A stretch of DNA of 49,022 nt from Kiritimatiellales bacterium. Lineage in GTDB: Bacteria > Verrucomicrobiota > Kiritimatiellia > Kiritimatiellales > Pontiellaceae. Under the pieces are notes generated by a model. It was not told where the DNA came from. It saw nothing but the letters and a program-made list of their open reading frames with translations, and made no database searches. Position 1 is the first letter of the stretch. Every line of letters starts with the position of its first letter. Where the stretch lies: NCBI GenBank assembly GCA_016744085.1, contig JADGFE010000002.1, positions 1 to 49,022 on the forward strand, written 5' to 3'. A program made the position numbers and the translations under genes. Positions 32,306 to 41,107 of this stretch are shown in pieces.

Positions 32306-34081
32306 CTATTCTTTCTCAAAAACCTCAATCAAATTTTTATCTGGGTCAAAGCACCTGAAATAACGCCGTTTTGTTTGACCCCAACGCTCAAGTTGGGTAG
32401 CTACATCGATTTTGTGCTCTAAAACCCAATTGTATCTATTTTGAATTTCACTTACTTCTACGTATATGAGGCTTCGGAAGCCCTCGACTCTAAATTCGGT
32501 CGCATATGATGCAGGAACAAGAACGAGCCCTTGCTGAAAAACCACCACATCCTTGGACTGTTTCTTAACTTCTAATCCTAGTAAATCTTTGTAGAACCAG
32601 ATTGATTTTTCGATAACCAACACGGGAAGCTTCGGGCCGAAATTTAATTTTCCCTGATGCTCTATTTGTTGTTTCTGAGCAGGGAGAGTTTCTTTGATAG
32701 GCGTCTTTAAAATTGGCGGCTCACAGGAAAACTCACCCTTTGAAATCTTTTTAACGTAGATGGTTTGGCCATCGGAGGTGATAAGTTTCCTAGCTTCGAC
32801 TTTATATTTCCCGCTACGACCAATCTGATCTTTATCACATCTTACCTTCACGATTCTTCCGTCAGGGAGTTTTGTCTCGTGTGAGTCAGGAATTAGGACC
32901 GTCTTATCGATCCAGTTTTTTATGGCAGTCCGCTTAATCGCTTTAAAGGTTGAGTTATCCTCTGCCAGAGGTCCGCTAAGTTGTAATGCGGTTTTTTCAA
33001 GGTATGCAGAATCTTGGATCTGATTTTTGACGGAAGATAGCCAAGAAGAACCATTAATGCATCCCATGATCCCTCCCGCCATAGATGCGATAGTGTCAGT
33101 ATCAGAGCCTACGGCATAAGCAGCCTTTATGACCCCATTTATCGGATCTGCGGCATAACGTGATGCAAGATAAACTGCGGCGATAGCTGCTACCGTTCCT
33201 GCTCCACTAATTTGTTTATTAAAACACTGAAGCTTTTCCAGTACATCATCGTCGAAACTCAAAGCCCCCTTCGCTAGCTCAGAGAGGCAAATCGAGAGAT
33301 ACTCTAAAATTTCATCCTTCGCTGCGCTCCACATTACCGAGTAGGCATCAGCTTGATCATTCGCATAATCCAACCAGTCGTTGACTATTTGATTATTGGA
33401 AGGTATTAAAGACCAGTCGGCTTCCTTTGTGATTAACTCTTCAATTAGAGCACCATAATTTAACTTTGATTCATTACGGATCGCATACCATAAAGCGAAA
33501 CCATAAACCAATGCTCCCAATAATGCTCGCGGGTGCCCGTGAGTAGTTATCCCATCCAAAAAGATCGATGATGCGACTTTAGAAAAATCATTATCGCAGT
33601 GAAATAAAACGTGAGGCAACGCACGCATAGCCACTCCATTGCCTCCAGCATCGAAGTATCTCTTTATATCCTGAGGCTTACGTTTGGGGTTCCACGGCTC
33701 AATTCCATCCATCCATGAATCCACCGATTTTTTTGTTGCTCCGCCACCGCCTCGCTCATAAACAGACCAAAAAGGCAGCTCAACCTGAGTGTAGAATTCC
33801 CACCAGCTATCGCCCTTCTGCAAGGACCTGCTTAAGCATAAAATGAGCTGGGTATCATCACTGTACTCACCAGCTTTTATGGTTTCCTCATGAGGAAAAA
33901 AACGCCCTCCAGAGCGACGTGACCACGTTTTTAGGTCATGCAGACGACTGTTGGTTTGTTTGGGAACTTTTGATTTACTAATTCGTTCATTGGGCCAGCC
34001 CAGTGCATCACCATAGGCAGCTCCTAACAGAGCTCCGACTGCTTTACCGGATTTAAATTTCATTGGCGTGTTATCGGTCAT
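32306..34081 (-). CDS. ADP-ribosylglycohydrolase fused to a VOC (glyoxalase-like) domain
   Basis: 591 residues from ATG at 34081, chosen because GGAGGTCACC precedes it. Hydrolase domain (about 8-345): GDALGW, YSDDTQL (Asp75, Asp76), GGNGVAMRA, THGHPRALLGA and GSDTDTIASMAGG (Asp327, Asp329), so the di-metal site is complete. A linker with a small beta part (about 390-455) follows, then a VOC domain (about 485-591), LVIEKSIWFYKDLLGLEV...FDPDKNLIEVFEKE. It overlaps the DarT-like gene by 11 bp. By position it is the candidate antitoxin, removing ADP-ribose added by the neighbour, in place of the macrodomain DarG. The VOC part may bind the modified target; that is speculation. Confidence 0.9.
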   Translation of the reverse strand: MTDNTPMKFKSGKAVGALLGAAYGDALGWPNERISKSKVPKQTNSRLHDLKTWSRRSGGRFFPHEETIKAGEYSDDTQLILCLSRSLQKGDSWWEFYTQVELPFWSVYERGGGGATKKSVDSWMDGIEPWNPKRKPQDIKRYFDAGGNGVAMRALPHVLFHCDNDFSKVASSIFLDGITTHGHPRALLGALVYGFALWYAIRNESKLNYGALIEELITKEADWSLIPSNNQIVNDWLDYANDQADAYSVMWSAAKDEILEYLSICLSELAKGALSFDDDVLEKLQCFNKQISGAGTVAAIAAVYLASRYAADPINGVIKAAYAVGSDTDTIASMAGGIMGCINGSSWLSSVKNQIQDSAYLEKTALQLSGPLAEDNSTFKAIKRTAIKNWIDKTVLIPDSHETKLPDGRIVKVRCDKDQIGRSGKYKVEARKLITSDGQTIYVKKISKGEFSCEPPILKTPIKETLPAQKQQIEHQGKLNFGPKLPVLVIEKSIWFYKDLLGLEVKKQSKDVVVFQQGLVLVPASYATEFRVEGFRSLIYVEVSEIQNRYNWVLEHKIDVATQLERWGQTKRRYFRCFDPDKNLIEVFEKE

Positions 34082-34766
34082 GGTGACCTCCATTTCTATA
34101 CAGTGTTTCATTTGCTCGTTTTCCTTGCTGAATCAAGCTGGAAAGCCTTCTTCGTTGAAAAAAATCCGAAGCAATATAAATTGGTTTATCTATTGAGATT
34201 CCTTGCAGGTTTAGTCGACACAACTCGCGTTGCGCCTGCTCTTCAGACTGAACCGCTATGCCTATGATGGCTTCCAACGGGACCGGATCTTTCAGCAGTA
34301 CTTCTGCTTGAATATCTGTTGGAGCTGCAGACAAATGCCCCGTCGGGCGCGAAAAGTTGATTCCCGGTGACGTGGCAGCATACAACGAACGAAATCCTCT
34401 AATTCCTGTCTGAATATGGCCGCCGCGTGAACGAGCTGCATTACAGGGGCAAAAGCATGTTTCCTGATGCCACAAATAACTGGGGTCTATGAGTAAAACA
34501 ACCCAGTCCTTAAACAAACGATCATGTTCTCTTACTTTCACGAAGTAATAAGCATTCGGATACTCAATTGAGCAACAGATCAAATCATCCCTGCCATCAT
34601 AACGCTCGGGATCAGTAGGGTTGTGAGGCATATCATAGCTTTGAAGAGTTCGCGTAGAACAGAGTCCATATGGGTCATCAAAAATATGTGCGAGATTTCT
34701 GGACTGAGTAAAATGACATAGTCTGGTAATTCCGCGAGTAACGGACTCCTGTTGAATTACGTTCAT
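34071..34766 (-). CDS. DarT-like ADP-ribosyltransferase (DUF4433)
   Basis: 231 residues. The DarT-type fold is recognisable: LCHFTQSRNLAHIF at the start (NAD-binding His18), RYDGRDDLICCSIEYPNAYYF (in part, about 55-75), DWVVLLIDPSYLW, CFCPCNAA and TDIQAEVLLKDPVPLEAI with Glu155 at the catalytic-glutamate position. DarT enzymes add ADP-ribose to bases in single-stranded DNA and are toxic or anti-phage. AGGAGGTACACCC precedes ATG at 34766. The start overlaps the helicase stop (ATGA), and the end overlaps the hydrolase. The Cys pair in CFCPCN is unusual compared with model DarT. The target base cannot be predicted. Confidence 0.82.
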   Translation of the reverse strand: MNVIQQESVTRGITRLCHFTQSRNLAHIFDDPYGLCSTRTLQSYDMPHNPTDPERYDGRDDLICCSIEYPNAYYFVKVREHDRLFKDWVVLLIDPSYLWHQETCFCPCNAARSRGGHIQTGIRGFRSLYAATSPGINFSRPTGHLSAAPTDIQAEVLLKDPVPLEAIIGIAVQSEEQAQRELCRLNLQGISIDKPIYIASDFFQRRRLSSLIQQGKRANETLYRNGGHHDR

Positions 34767-36166
34767 GGGTGTACCTCCTGATAAAGGCCACCGTCCTTAG
34801 GTAATAGCGGTGTAAGGGAGTCTGAATATAATAACAAAAGAGTTGTTTTTGCTCTAGTTACCGCGACATAGAGTAGCCTTCCATCATGTGTCAGGGCATC
34901 CTCTTCTCCATACGACTCAATATGTGTTTTGTCCGGGAGGTTTTCATCATCAAGAAAAGGGAGAATGACCATGTCAAACTCCAACCCCTTGGCAGAATGA
35001 TAGGTTCCATGAAATATCCCAGGACCGTCCTTCCAAACTTTCATGTCGCGATGTAGTCGGGTCGCAGTGCCACGTAACTCTGTTCGGAAAATATTTTCTA
35101 GTGCACGGTTTTTTACCAAAATTGCGACACTTTGTGTTTTTGAGGCATTTCGAGCCGCTTGCAGGACAATCTCGATTATTTGTTCATCGTTGATGCATCT
35201 TGCTAACGTCGGGAGCGGACCATCCGCTCTGGGAGAAGTTGGTTCAACTAGGTCAGGAATATCATTAAAGAAAGGCATCCTCGAAATTGCTAGCCCCAAC
35301 TGAGAGATCTGTTTTGTATTGCGATAGTTTTCTTTAAAATTCCACTGCTGGGGGATTTTCAACCCGGCTGAGCGCCAGCTCATTCGTTGACCGTATATTT
35401 GCTGAGCGACATCCCCGAAAAATGACAGCGAACCATCTGTTGGAATGGCTACAGCTAATGACCGAATCATTTCTGGAGAGAAATCCTGTCCTTCATCTAC
35501 AATTATATGCTTATACATCCGGATAGATGAATCATCTTCGAATTCTTTGCGAACATGAAGGGCTATATCCTCCCAATCATACCTCTTTCCGTTTTGAGTG
35601 CGGATCTCTACATATTTTTCGAGTATTTCATACATGATGGGCCGTAATCGTCGGGATAAGCTGGTGCCAATCCGTCCGACACGTTCAACTTTGACATACT
35701 CTTCTGCTGAAGTTATTCCGTGACTAAAAATCCACCGAATTTCGTCTATGAAAAATTCGATAGGTCGTTTGAAGAATTTTGACGGTTCATAACCGTCTTT
35801 AATGTTTTTGACTGCTTGAGCTATATAGTTCTTTTGTTCATCGGAATCACTGCAGATGCAGTTATAGCTCATTTTCCCCCGGACATTCAGATAACCACGA
35901 GCAAACGTATGATAGTTTTCGATCTGAACATTTCCTAGCTCAACAGGTTTTAGGTAGTTCAGATAGGTCACCAGAGCTCTATTGAATGTCAAAAGCAGGG
36001 TTTTTCCAGCGTGCGGCATGGACGGCTCCGACAGATAAGCTGCCCGGTAGAGGGCTAGGGTAGTTTTTCCACTACCAGCTGTCCCCAGTACCGCAGTATG
36101 CCCAGAGGCAGGCATATATAATACCTCTCGCTGTTTTTTGATTGGTTTTGGCAAATTCCCAGTCAT
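34763..36166 (-). CDS. UvrD/Rep-like superfamily 1 helicase
   Basis: 467 residues from ATG at 36166, chosen because it overlaps the HamB stop (ATGA) and has AGGAGAAGGA just before it. Walker A GTAGSGKTT (28-36), TLLLTFNRALVTYL (Ia), Walker B IIVDEGQDFS, a QIYGQR motif III region, FHGTYHSAKGLEFDMVILP (V) and LYVAVTRAKTTLLLLYS (VI) are all present. It is compact, without the large 1B/2B inserts of UvrD. It is predicted to unwind or translocate on single-stranded DNA in an ATP-dependent way. Its chain of four-base overlaps ties it to HamB upstream and the DarT-like gene downstream. It could expose ssDNA for the ADP-ribosyltransferase; that is inference. Confidence 0.9.
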   Translation of the reverse strand: MTGNLPKPIKKQREVLYMPASGHTAVLGTAGSGKTTLALYRAAYLSEPSMPHAGKTLLLTFNRALVTYLNYLKPVELGNVQIENYHTFARGYLNVRGKMSYNCICSDSDEQKNYIAQAVKNIKDGYEPSKFFKRPIEFFIDEIRWIFSHGITSAEEYVKVERVGRIGTSLSRRLRPIMYEILEKYVEIRTQNGKRYDWEDIALHVRKEFEDDSSIRMYKHIIVDEGQDFSPEMIRSLAVAIPTDGSLSFFGDVAQQIYGQRMSWRSAGLKIPQQWNFKENYRNTKQISQLGLAISRMPFFNDIPDLVEPTSPRADGPLPTLARCINDEQIIEIVLQAARNASKTQSVAILVKNRALENIFRTELRGTATRLHRDMKVWKDGPGIFHGTYHSAKGLEFDMVILPFLDDENLPDKTHIESYGEEDALTHDGRLLYVAVTRAKTTLLLLYSDSLTPLLPKDGGLYQEVHP

Positions 36167-39100
36167 CGTCCTTCTCCTGATAGAATTTTCCAAATTCGCT
36201 GATACTCTTCCCCGGAAAGAGATGAGGATTGAGGTTTTGCTTGATCCCATACCGAAACATCCGATTGTTTCAGATAGGCTCTCGTAGTTGTAACCGTCTG
36301 ACTGTCGTTCACTGCCGAATCTTTCATTATATTTCCTAGCGACTCTGCAATACTTCTGGGAACCGAGTTCATCCGAAGCAAAACACCTTCCTCCGATTGA
36401 ACACCATGGTAAACCATGGCTGGGATCATATTAATCTGACGCTTGTGGGCTTCACTTAATGTGTCAAAATCAATGCCGGACAAGCGACTAAGCGCCGAAA
36501 TCCCCCAAGTTCCATTGTTTGCGAGAGTTTTGTAAATGGCTTTGCAGGTTGCGGTAAGAGCTTTGGTCTGATCTTCACCGCCTTTGAAAAACTCCTTAGC
36601 AATGTCTTCAATGCTTTTGCCGTTAACCCATGCCTTCGTGATATCTGCAATTTGGCTATGTTCAAGACCTCGGCTTGTTATCTCTTCTAAGTTCCCCTTC
36701 AGTTGGGGAATCCGAAGCATAACTCCATATAAATCAGCCATACCAGAGTGTCCCCCAAATAGGCTGTCTGGTTTCCAGTCCTCCGCAGTAAGTTTGTGTT
36801 CCATCGAATTAATGCCTGCTAAAGCGCGTCCAATTCCTTCTGGAGAAAATCCAGTCATATCCGCGAGCGATGCATGTCCTGGCTTTTCCGAAAGCGTTCT
36901 CGCGTAACTTTTAGTTACCTCCAGCAATTTTTCCGCCTTTTTCTTCTGCTCCGGACGACTTTCTAGCATTCCATATCCAAAGGTATTTCGGAGCAGTTGT
37001 TCGGTGTCAGAAAGTACCGCATCTAGATTTTTCTTTTCATTCCAGAGGTGAGCAACATAGCACCGGAAATCTTCCCATTGCTCATCCTGAAAAACAACTG
37101 AGAGCTCATTGAGCTTCCCCACAGCCTCAAGTTCATCCAGCATTGTTACCAAGCGAGAGGCTAATTCCCCGGTTGCACGGGATACATATTCAATGATTTT
37201 TTGAGGTTCATTTCCTGCCGCGATACCGACAACTCCAACACTATCGTGGTTCATGCGACCAGCACGGCCTGCAAGATTCCAAAACTCACGTGGCGACATT
37301 TCTTTGCCGTAAGGATATTTGTTCGATGCTAGAAAAACCGATGACACAGGAAAATTAATGCCCTGTGCAATGGTTGTCGTAGCGCAAAGAACCTTCAGTT
37401 TGCCTTCTTCCGCAAGCCACTCCATCAAGGCTCTTACCTCATCAGACAGGCCGGAATGATGAACGCCTACTCCATATGAAAGCATGGCAATTAATTCGAA
37501 ATTTGAACTGATCTCCGCCTTTAAGAAGTTTTGAACCAATACGATTTCTTCAGGTACAGGGCAAAGCTCTTGCATGGTTTCACATATTTTCCGAGCCATA
37601 TTCCATACCCAATCAGTGTTATTGGCCACAGCAATACTCGTTCCGCGACCAGACATGATTCGCGCCATTGCAGCTGTCTGCAATGTAAATCCCGTCTGAT
37701 TTCCCGCAGTCAAAACTTTGCTCTTTGGTACCTTGAGGGGAGCGATGCCTCCCACGGCATGCTCTCCTGAGAGGTGAATGGTTTTGGGCGTGGTTGTGAG
37801 CGTCTCGTATTTTAAGTTCCAACCGGCTTTGATCGCATCATTTGCTTCCGCCTTAAACATCCCGACAATTCGCTCGTTTGGCTTCCATGGCGTTGTTCCA
37901 AAGCTAATAGGTCGCCCTGCATTAATGTCTTGAGCCAACCAACGAGCAAGAGCCTCTGGTTTTTCAACAAACGGCATAAGCAAGAGGAAGTTGGCCGAAG
38001 TACATTCTCCTTTAATCGTAGCCAAGAGGAGTTCAATCCTTAATCCACGACTTTCGTCTTCAATATTATGTGCTTCATCCATAACCACCAAAGCGAGCGG
38101 TCGTTTAATTTTTTTATTCCGGATAACCAGTTGTAATTTTTCAGGTGTCGCAATGAGAACATCAAAAGCATCTGCGCGTTCAGTTTCTGCCAGAATATCT
38201 TCTTCAAATGCGTCGATTTCAATCGCGCCCGTCAATTGTGCCACGTTGACGCCGATTGGCTCAAAGTCCCGACGAAGCCGTCGGGTGATCTGGGCAGAAA
38301 GCGCTTTTGTAGGGGCTACATAAGCCACCCAACCCTTTCCTGACTCATCTTGGTCAAATTGGTTGAGTGCTTGCAAAATTCTGAACTGAGCCAGTAGGGT
38401 TTTTCCTCCCGAGGTTGGCATATCAACAACAATAGCTGTGGCAGCTTGGTCGAGAAGCCCCTGTTCTTGAATGGCGGCTCGCTGAGGAGGCAGCAGCTCG
38501 AATAAGGCCTGCTGCTTTGTCACCTCTTTTACAAATTTGGTAACCCTAGAGTTTATTCGTTGTGCAACCCACCAGACCGAGTCAGCAACCATTTGGCGAC
38601 CTGCAACATGAAGCCATCGGATGAGGATTTCAAGTTGTGAGTCAGCACAAGCCGTCGCCGCATCAATCGCTGATTCAAAGTGTTTGTTAAGCAGGGGCGC
38701 AACGCCTGCGGGTTCGCCTTGCAACATATACTTTGCCAAAATCTCAGTCGCTTTAGCCCAGTGGTACAGACTGATCAGTCGTAACGCCATGGCTCGACTT
38801 TCCGCATTAGATGCATCGCTTAGCATCTCTGATTCATACTGAGTCTGATCCTCCCGAAGCTCCAAAATAATCACACGAATGCGATCTAGATCGTCCCATC
38901 GTTTTTTCCTGAAAAGTCGGACCCAGCAATCAAAAAGGCGAATAAGCAATCGATTATCCCAAGAGGTGTTTTCAACCGACGGGATATGAAATGCGTGGTC
39001 ATTTTCATTGTACCAGCGGCGAAGATCTGTCCACCGTTCCCCGCAGTAGGCCAATGAAGAAAGATGTAAAATGTGGAATATTTTTTGATCATCTGGCGTT

Positions 39101-39423
39101 GGGAAATTAAAAAGCCTTCTAATTTCAAAAGCCTTATAGGCTCCCGAAGCGCATTGTGCACGAAGATCGCTATCAGTAGATGTCGGACTCAAAAAATCAT
39201 TAAGGCCCTCAATTGAGGCCATTTCATAAGCTATCGCAACCCGGTCCAACAACTCATAATCCGATGTAGAAAAAGTGTAATTAAAGTGGATTTGAGCCCC
39301 GACAGCTTTATTAACCAAGAGTCGATTGGCCAAATCTGAAGCCATTGCTATTTTGTCATCGCCAATAGCCTGCAGAGCCCAATGCTGGTTAATTTTGCAA
39401 AGAGAAGGAGTTGTTACATTCAT
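36163..39423 (-). CDS. hamB: Hachiman helicase HamB (superfamily 2, Ski2-like)
   Basis: 1086 residues. A helical N-terminal part of about 300 residues leads into a DExH helicase: Walker A PTSGGKT (336-342), APTKALSAQ (Ia), DVLIATPEKL, DEAH (449-452), HHSGLSDEVRALME, LCATTTIAQGINFP and GRAGRMNHD (VI). A long C-terminal helical part follows. In Hachiman, HamB is a DNA helicase that holds HamA inactive and senses damaged or invading DNA. The start overlaps the hamA stop by four bases, as in known hamAB pairs, and the length fits. The assignment rests on motifs plus HamA as neighbour. Confidence 0.88.
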   Translation of the reverse strand: MNVTTPSLCKINQHWALQAIGDDKIAMASDLANRLLVNKAVGAQIHFNYTFSTSDYELLDRVAIAYEMASIEGLNDFLSPTSTDSDLRAQCASGAYKAFEIRRLFNFPTPDDQKIFHILHLSSLAYCGERWTDLRRWYNENDHAFHIPSVENTSWDNRLLIRLFDCWVRLFRKKRWDDLDRIRVIILELREDQTQYESEMLSDASNAESRAMALRLISLYHWAKATEILAKYMLQGEPAGVAPLLNKHFESAIDAATACADSQLEILIRWLHVAGRQMVADSVWWVAQRINSRVTKFVKEVTKQQALFELLPPQRAAIQEQGLLDQAATAIVVDMPTSGGKTLLAQFRILQALNQFDQDESGKGWVAYVAPTKALSAQITRRLRRDFEPIGVNVAQLTGAIEIDAFEEDILAETERADAFDVLIATPEKLQLVIRNKKIKRPLALVVMDEAHNIEDESRGLRIELLLATIKGECTSANFLLLMPFVEKPEALARWLAQDINAGRPISFGTTPWKPNERIVGMFKAEANDAIKAGWNLKYETLTTTPKTIHLSGEHAVGGIAPLKVPKSKVLTAGNQTGFTLQTAAMARIMSGRGTSIAVANNTDWVWNMARKICETMQELCPVPEEIVLVQNFLKAEISSNFELIAMLSYGVGVHHSGLSDEVRALMEWLAEEGKLKVLCATTTIAQGINFPVSSVFLASNKYPYGKEMSPREFWNLAGRAGRMNHDSVGVVGIAAGNEPQKIIEYVSRATGELASRLVTMLDELEAVGKLNELSVVFQDEQWEDFRCYVAHLWNEKKNLDAVLSDTEQLLRNTFGYGMLESRPEQKKKAEKLLEVTKSYARTLSEKPGHASLADMTGFSPEGIGRALAGINSMEHKLTAEDWKPDSLFGGHSGMADLYGVMLRIPQLKGNLEEITSRGLEHSQIADITKAWVNGKSIEDIAKEFFKGGEDQTKALTATCKAIYKTLANNGTWGISALSRLSGIDFDTLSEAHKRQINMIPAMVYHGVQSEEGVLLRMNSVPRSIAESLGNIMKDSAVNDSQTVTTTRAYLKQSDVSVWDQAKPQSSSLSGEEYQRIWKILSGEGR

Positions 39424-40217
39424 AATCCCCCTCCATTTCTGGCAGTGATAACATTATGACTCAGCGTGCCAATGCTACTTTGCGGTAAATAGAGCGCCAG
39501 TAATTCAATAACCATTTCTACATGTATATTATCTGACAGCCTCGTGACTCGAACGCGTAGGTCTTCCTGATCGGGATTAACATCCCTCACTAGAAAACCA
39601 AAAACACGGACGTTCGTTTTGCATTTTATATAATTTGAGGCGGCACGCTTAAAACGATCCTCCCATGACGATTTTTGTGCACGGAACCCAAGGTATCTAA
39701 AAAGGTCATCTCTAATTTTTACATCATCCTTCAAGTCTTCAAGTTGTTGCTTCAAGCCAGTACGACCATGCATGGCTCCCGGGGGATATTTATTTTCGGT
39801 GGAGGTTTTGACTTCTCCAAATGCAAAAAAATCATCGGTGCCGCTTGATTGGAATCCAACTAAATCAGCTCCAGGTAGACTAGAGCCAGTCTTTCGTTCA
39901 TCACGACCATCCGGCCATGGGAAAAAGCAGTTTTTTTTATGGGTCAAATAAGATTCTGCCAAGGCCTCTCCGACGCGCCAGTCTTCTGGAGGCTTGGTAT
40001 TGGATAAGATACGTTCAACTTCACTCTTGTGAAAATCAGTTTCAGCAAGACCAGCCAAAAGAGCAGTGATCTCCGCCAGCCCTGAATCATCAAAAACAAC
40101 TTCTGACACGGGGCCTAAAAGAGCGGCATCCAATTCACTAGAACTATAGGACAGACCGTAACCGGTTACCGGTTCCGTTCCTAATTCGTATTGAATCGTT
40201 CCTGATGCAATACTCAT
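39420..40217 (-). CDS. hamA: Hachiman effector nuclease HamA (DUF1837)
   Basis: 265 residues. The DUF1837 pattern is clear: DFHKSEVERIL (61-71), RVGEALAESYL (81-91), FPWPDGRDE, SSLPGADLVGF (Asp118) and FFAFGEVKTSTE (Glu135, Lys137), a PD-(D/E)xK-type active site. In the E. coli Hachiman system the equivalent E and K are needed for DNA cleavage. HamA is released by HamB on sensing aberrant DNA and clears phage and host DNA. All catalytic residues are kept, so the protein should be active. It comes 78 bp after the HTH gene and overlaps hamB by ATGA. Confidence 0.88.
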   Translation of the reverse strand: MSIASGTIQYELGTEPVTGYGLSYSSSELDAALLGPVSEVVFDDSGLAEITALLAGLAETDFHKSEVERILSNTKPPEDWRVGEALAESYLTHKKNCFFPWPDGRDERKTGSSLPGADLVGFQSSGTDDFFAFGEVKTSTENKYPPGAMHGRTGLKQQLEDLKDDVKIRDDLFRYLGFRAQKSSWEDRFKRAASNYIKCKTNVRVFGFLVRDVNPDQEDLRVRVTRLSDNIHVEMVIELLALYLPQSSIGTLSHNVITARNGGGL

Positions 40218-40295
40218 GCTATTAGTTCCGCTGCTGGTCGTTTCTGTTTCATTCGGAATCCTAAGATATAGTTACCTTTCCTACGTGAATTAATC

Positions 40296-40481
40296 TTATT
40301 GATCAGCACCTGCTCCACCTGATCGGATCCAATCATCCACTTCGCCTTTTTTGAATTTCCATAACCGACCAATTCGATGAGCGGGCATATTCTTTTCAGA
40401 AATCCATTTATAAATCGTATCTCGAGTGACACCGAGATAGTCTCTAATCTCATCTACAGATACCCATCTATCGTCAATCAT
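40296..40481 (-). CDS. Excisionase-type HTH regulator of the defence operon
   Basis: 61 residues from ATG at 40481, chosen because CAGGGAACGCAT precedes it (a TTG 21 bases earlier is also in frame). The whole protein is a MerR/excisionase-like winged helix: WVSVDEIRDYLGVTRDTIYKWI, then MPAHRIGRLWKFKKGEVDDWI and a GG tail. Such small proteins often lead defence operons or act in element excision. It is the first gene of the run that ends near 28.5 kb, with a 116-bp AT-rich stretch before it that probably holds the promoter. A role as a transcription regulator of the operon is the simplest reading. Confidence 0.85.
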   Translation of the reverse strand: MIDDRWVSVDEIRDYLGVTRDTIYKWISEKNMPAHRIGRLWKFKKGEVDDWIRSGGAGADQ

Positions 40482-40618
40482 ATGCGTTCCCTGCATCGTC
40501 AAATCTGCAAAAATTCATAGCGCAAACATATCGCACTTATTATTTGAAAAGATTTAAATATACATGACGGTGACAATAAATCAACAAATCTAACCTGCTT
40601 TAACCGTGTTTAAGCTCA

Positions 40619-41107
40619 TTACTGCCCGATCCAGTTCCCGCAATGGATGCGCATACCATTACGGAGGAAGTTGTACCGATAGCTCCATGCACTGAAATTT
40701 ATATTTTCTGTACTTATATTCACTAACACACGGTCGTATAGGCTCGTTCCGGTAGGGACGAATCCCTCCAAACGATCGATTGGCGGGAGTTGGATTTCGG
40801 GATTATCAAAAGTCATCAGTTCGCCATGGATGAGATCCCAGTCGCCATCCGGTTGGAGCATGGCGTTTCCCGGTAATTCGATGTTGTTCTGTATTTGAGT
40901 GTCGACCAATGGATCGGTGGTTCCATACGCAAGGATACGACAGTCCGGTATTTCCAATGCGGGGAATCCGGCGGGCAAATGGTAGAGCCTGCCCCAAGTG
41001 GTTGCAGGTTCAATGTGGACGGCCTGCGAGCAGAAACGATCATGGTTCCAGTATCCTCGTTTGAGGGTTCCGTAAACAAAGATGCGTAGCTGTTGGTTTG
41101 TATTCAT
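40619..41107 (-). CDS. Gamma-glutamylcyclotransferase-like protein
   Basis: 162 residues. The GGCT/AIG2 fold: IFVYGTLKRGYWNH (substrate loop YGTL at residues 12-15), a GRLYHLPAGFPAL strand, HGELMTF, and PPIDRLEGF with the conserved acidic residues. Members cyclise and release gamma-glutamyl amines or peptides. The start overlaps the amidotransferase stop by ATGA. Together with the amidoligase this makes a form/cleave pair for amide or isopeptide bonds, as noted in comparative work on amidoligase operons (Iyer and colleagues). Likely job: removing or recycling glutamyl-linked conjugates. Confidence 0.85.
   Translation of the reverse strand: MNTNQQLRIFVYGTLKRGYWNHDRFCSQAVHIEPATTWGRLYHLPAGFPALEIPDCRILAYGTTDPLVDTQIQNNIELPGNAMLQPDGDWDLIHGELMTFDNPEIQLPPIDRLEGFVPTGTSLYDRVLVNISTENINFSAWSYRYNFLRNGMRIHCGNWIGQ

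Noticed and set aside
34071-34111. An earlier ATG (34111) for the hydrolase-VOC gene, giving MKHCIEMEV before MTDNTP.
   Set aside because: GGAGGT at ideal distance points to ATG at 34081, and the earlier start has no ribosome site.
40214-40453. A 79-codon minus-strand frame overlapping the HTH gene that ends in ATGA with hamA, suggesting a frameshifted HTH protein.
   Set aside because: The 61-residue HTH protein already has the normal length and ending of its family, and an open stretch of about 26 codons after it is likely by chance.
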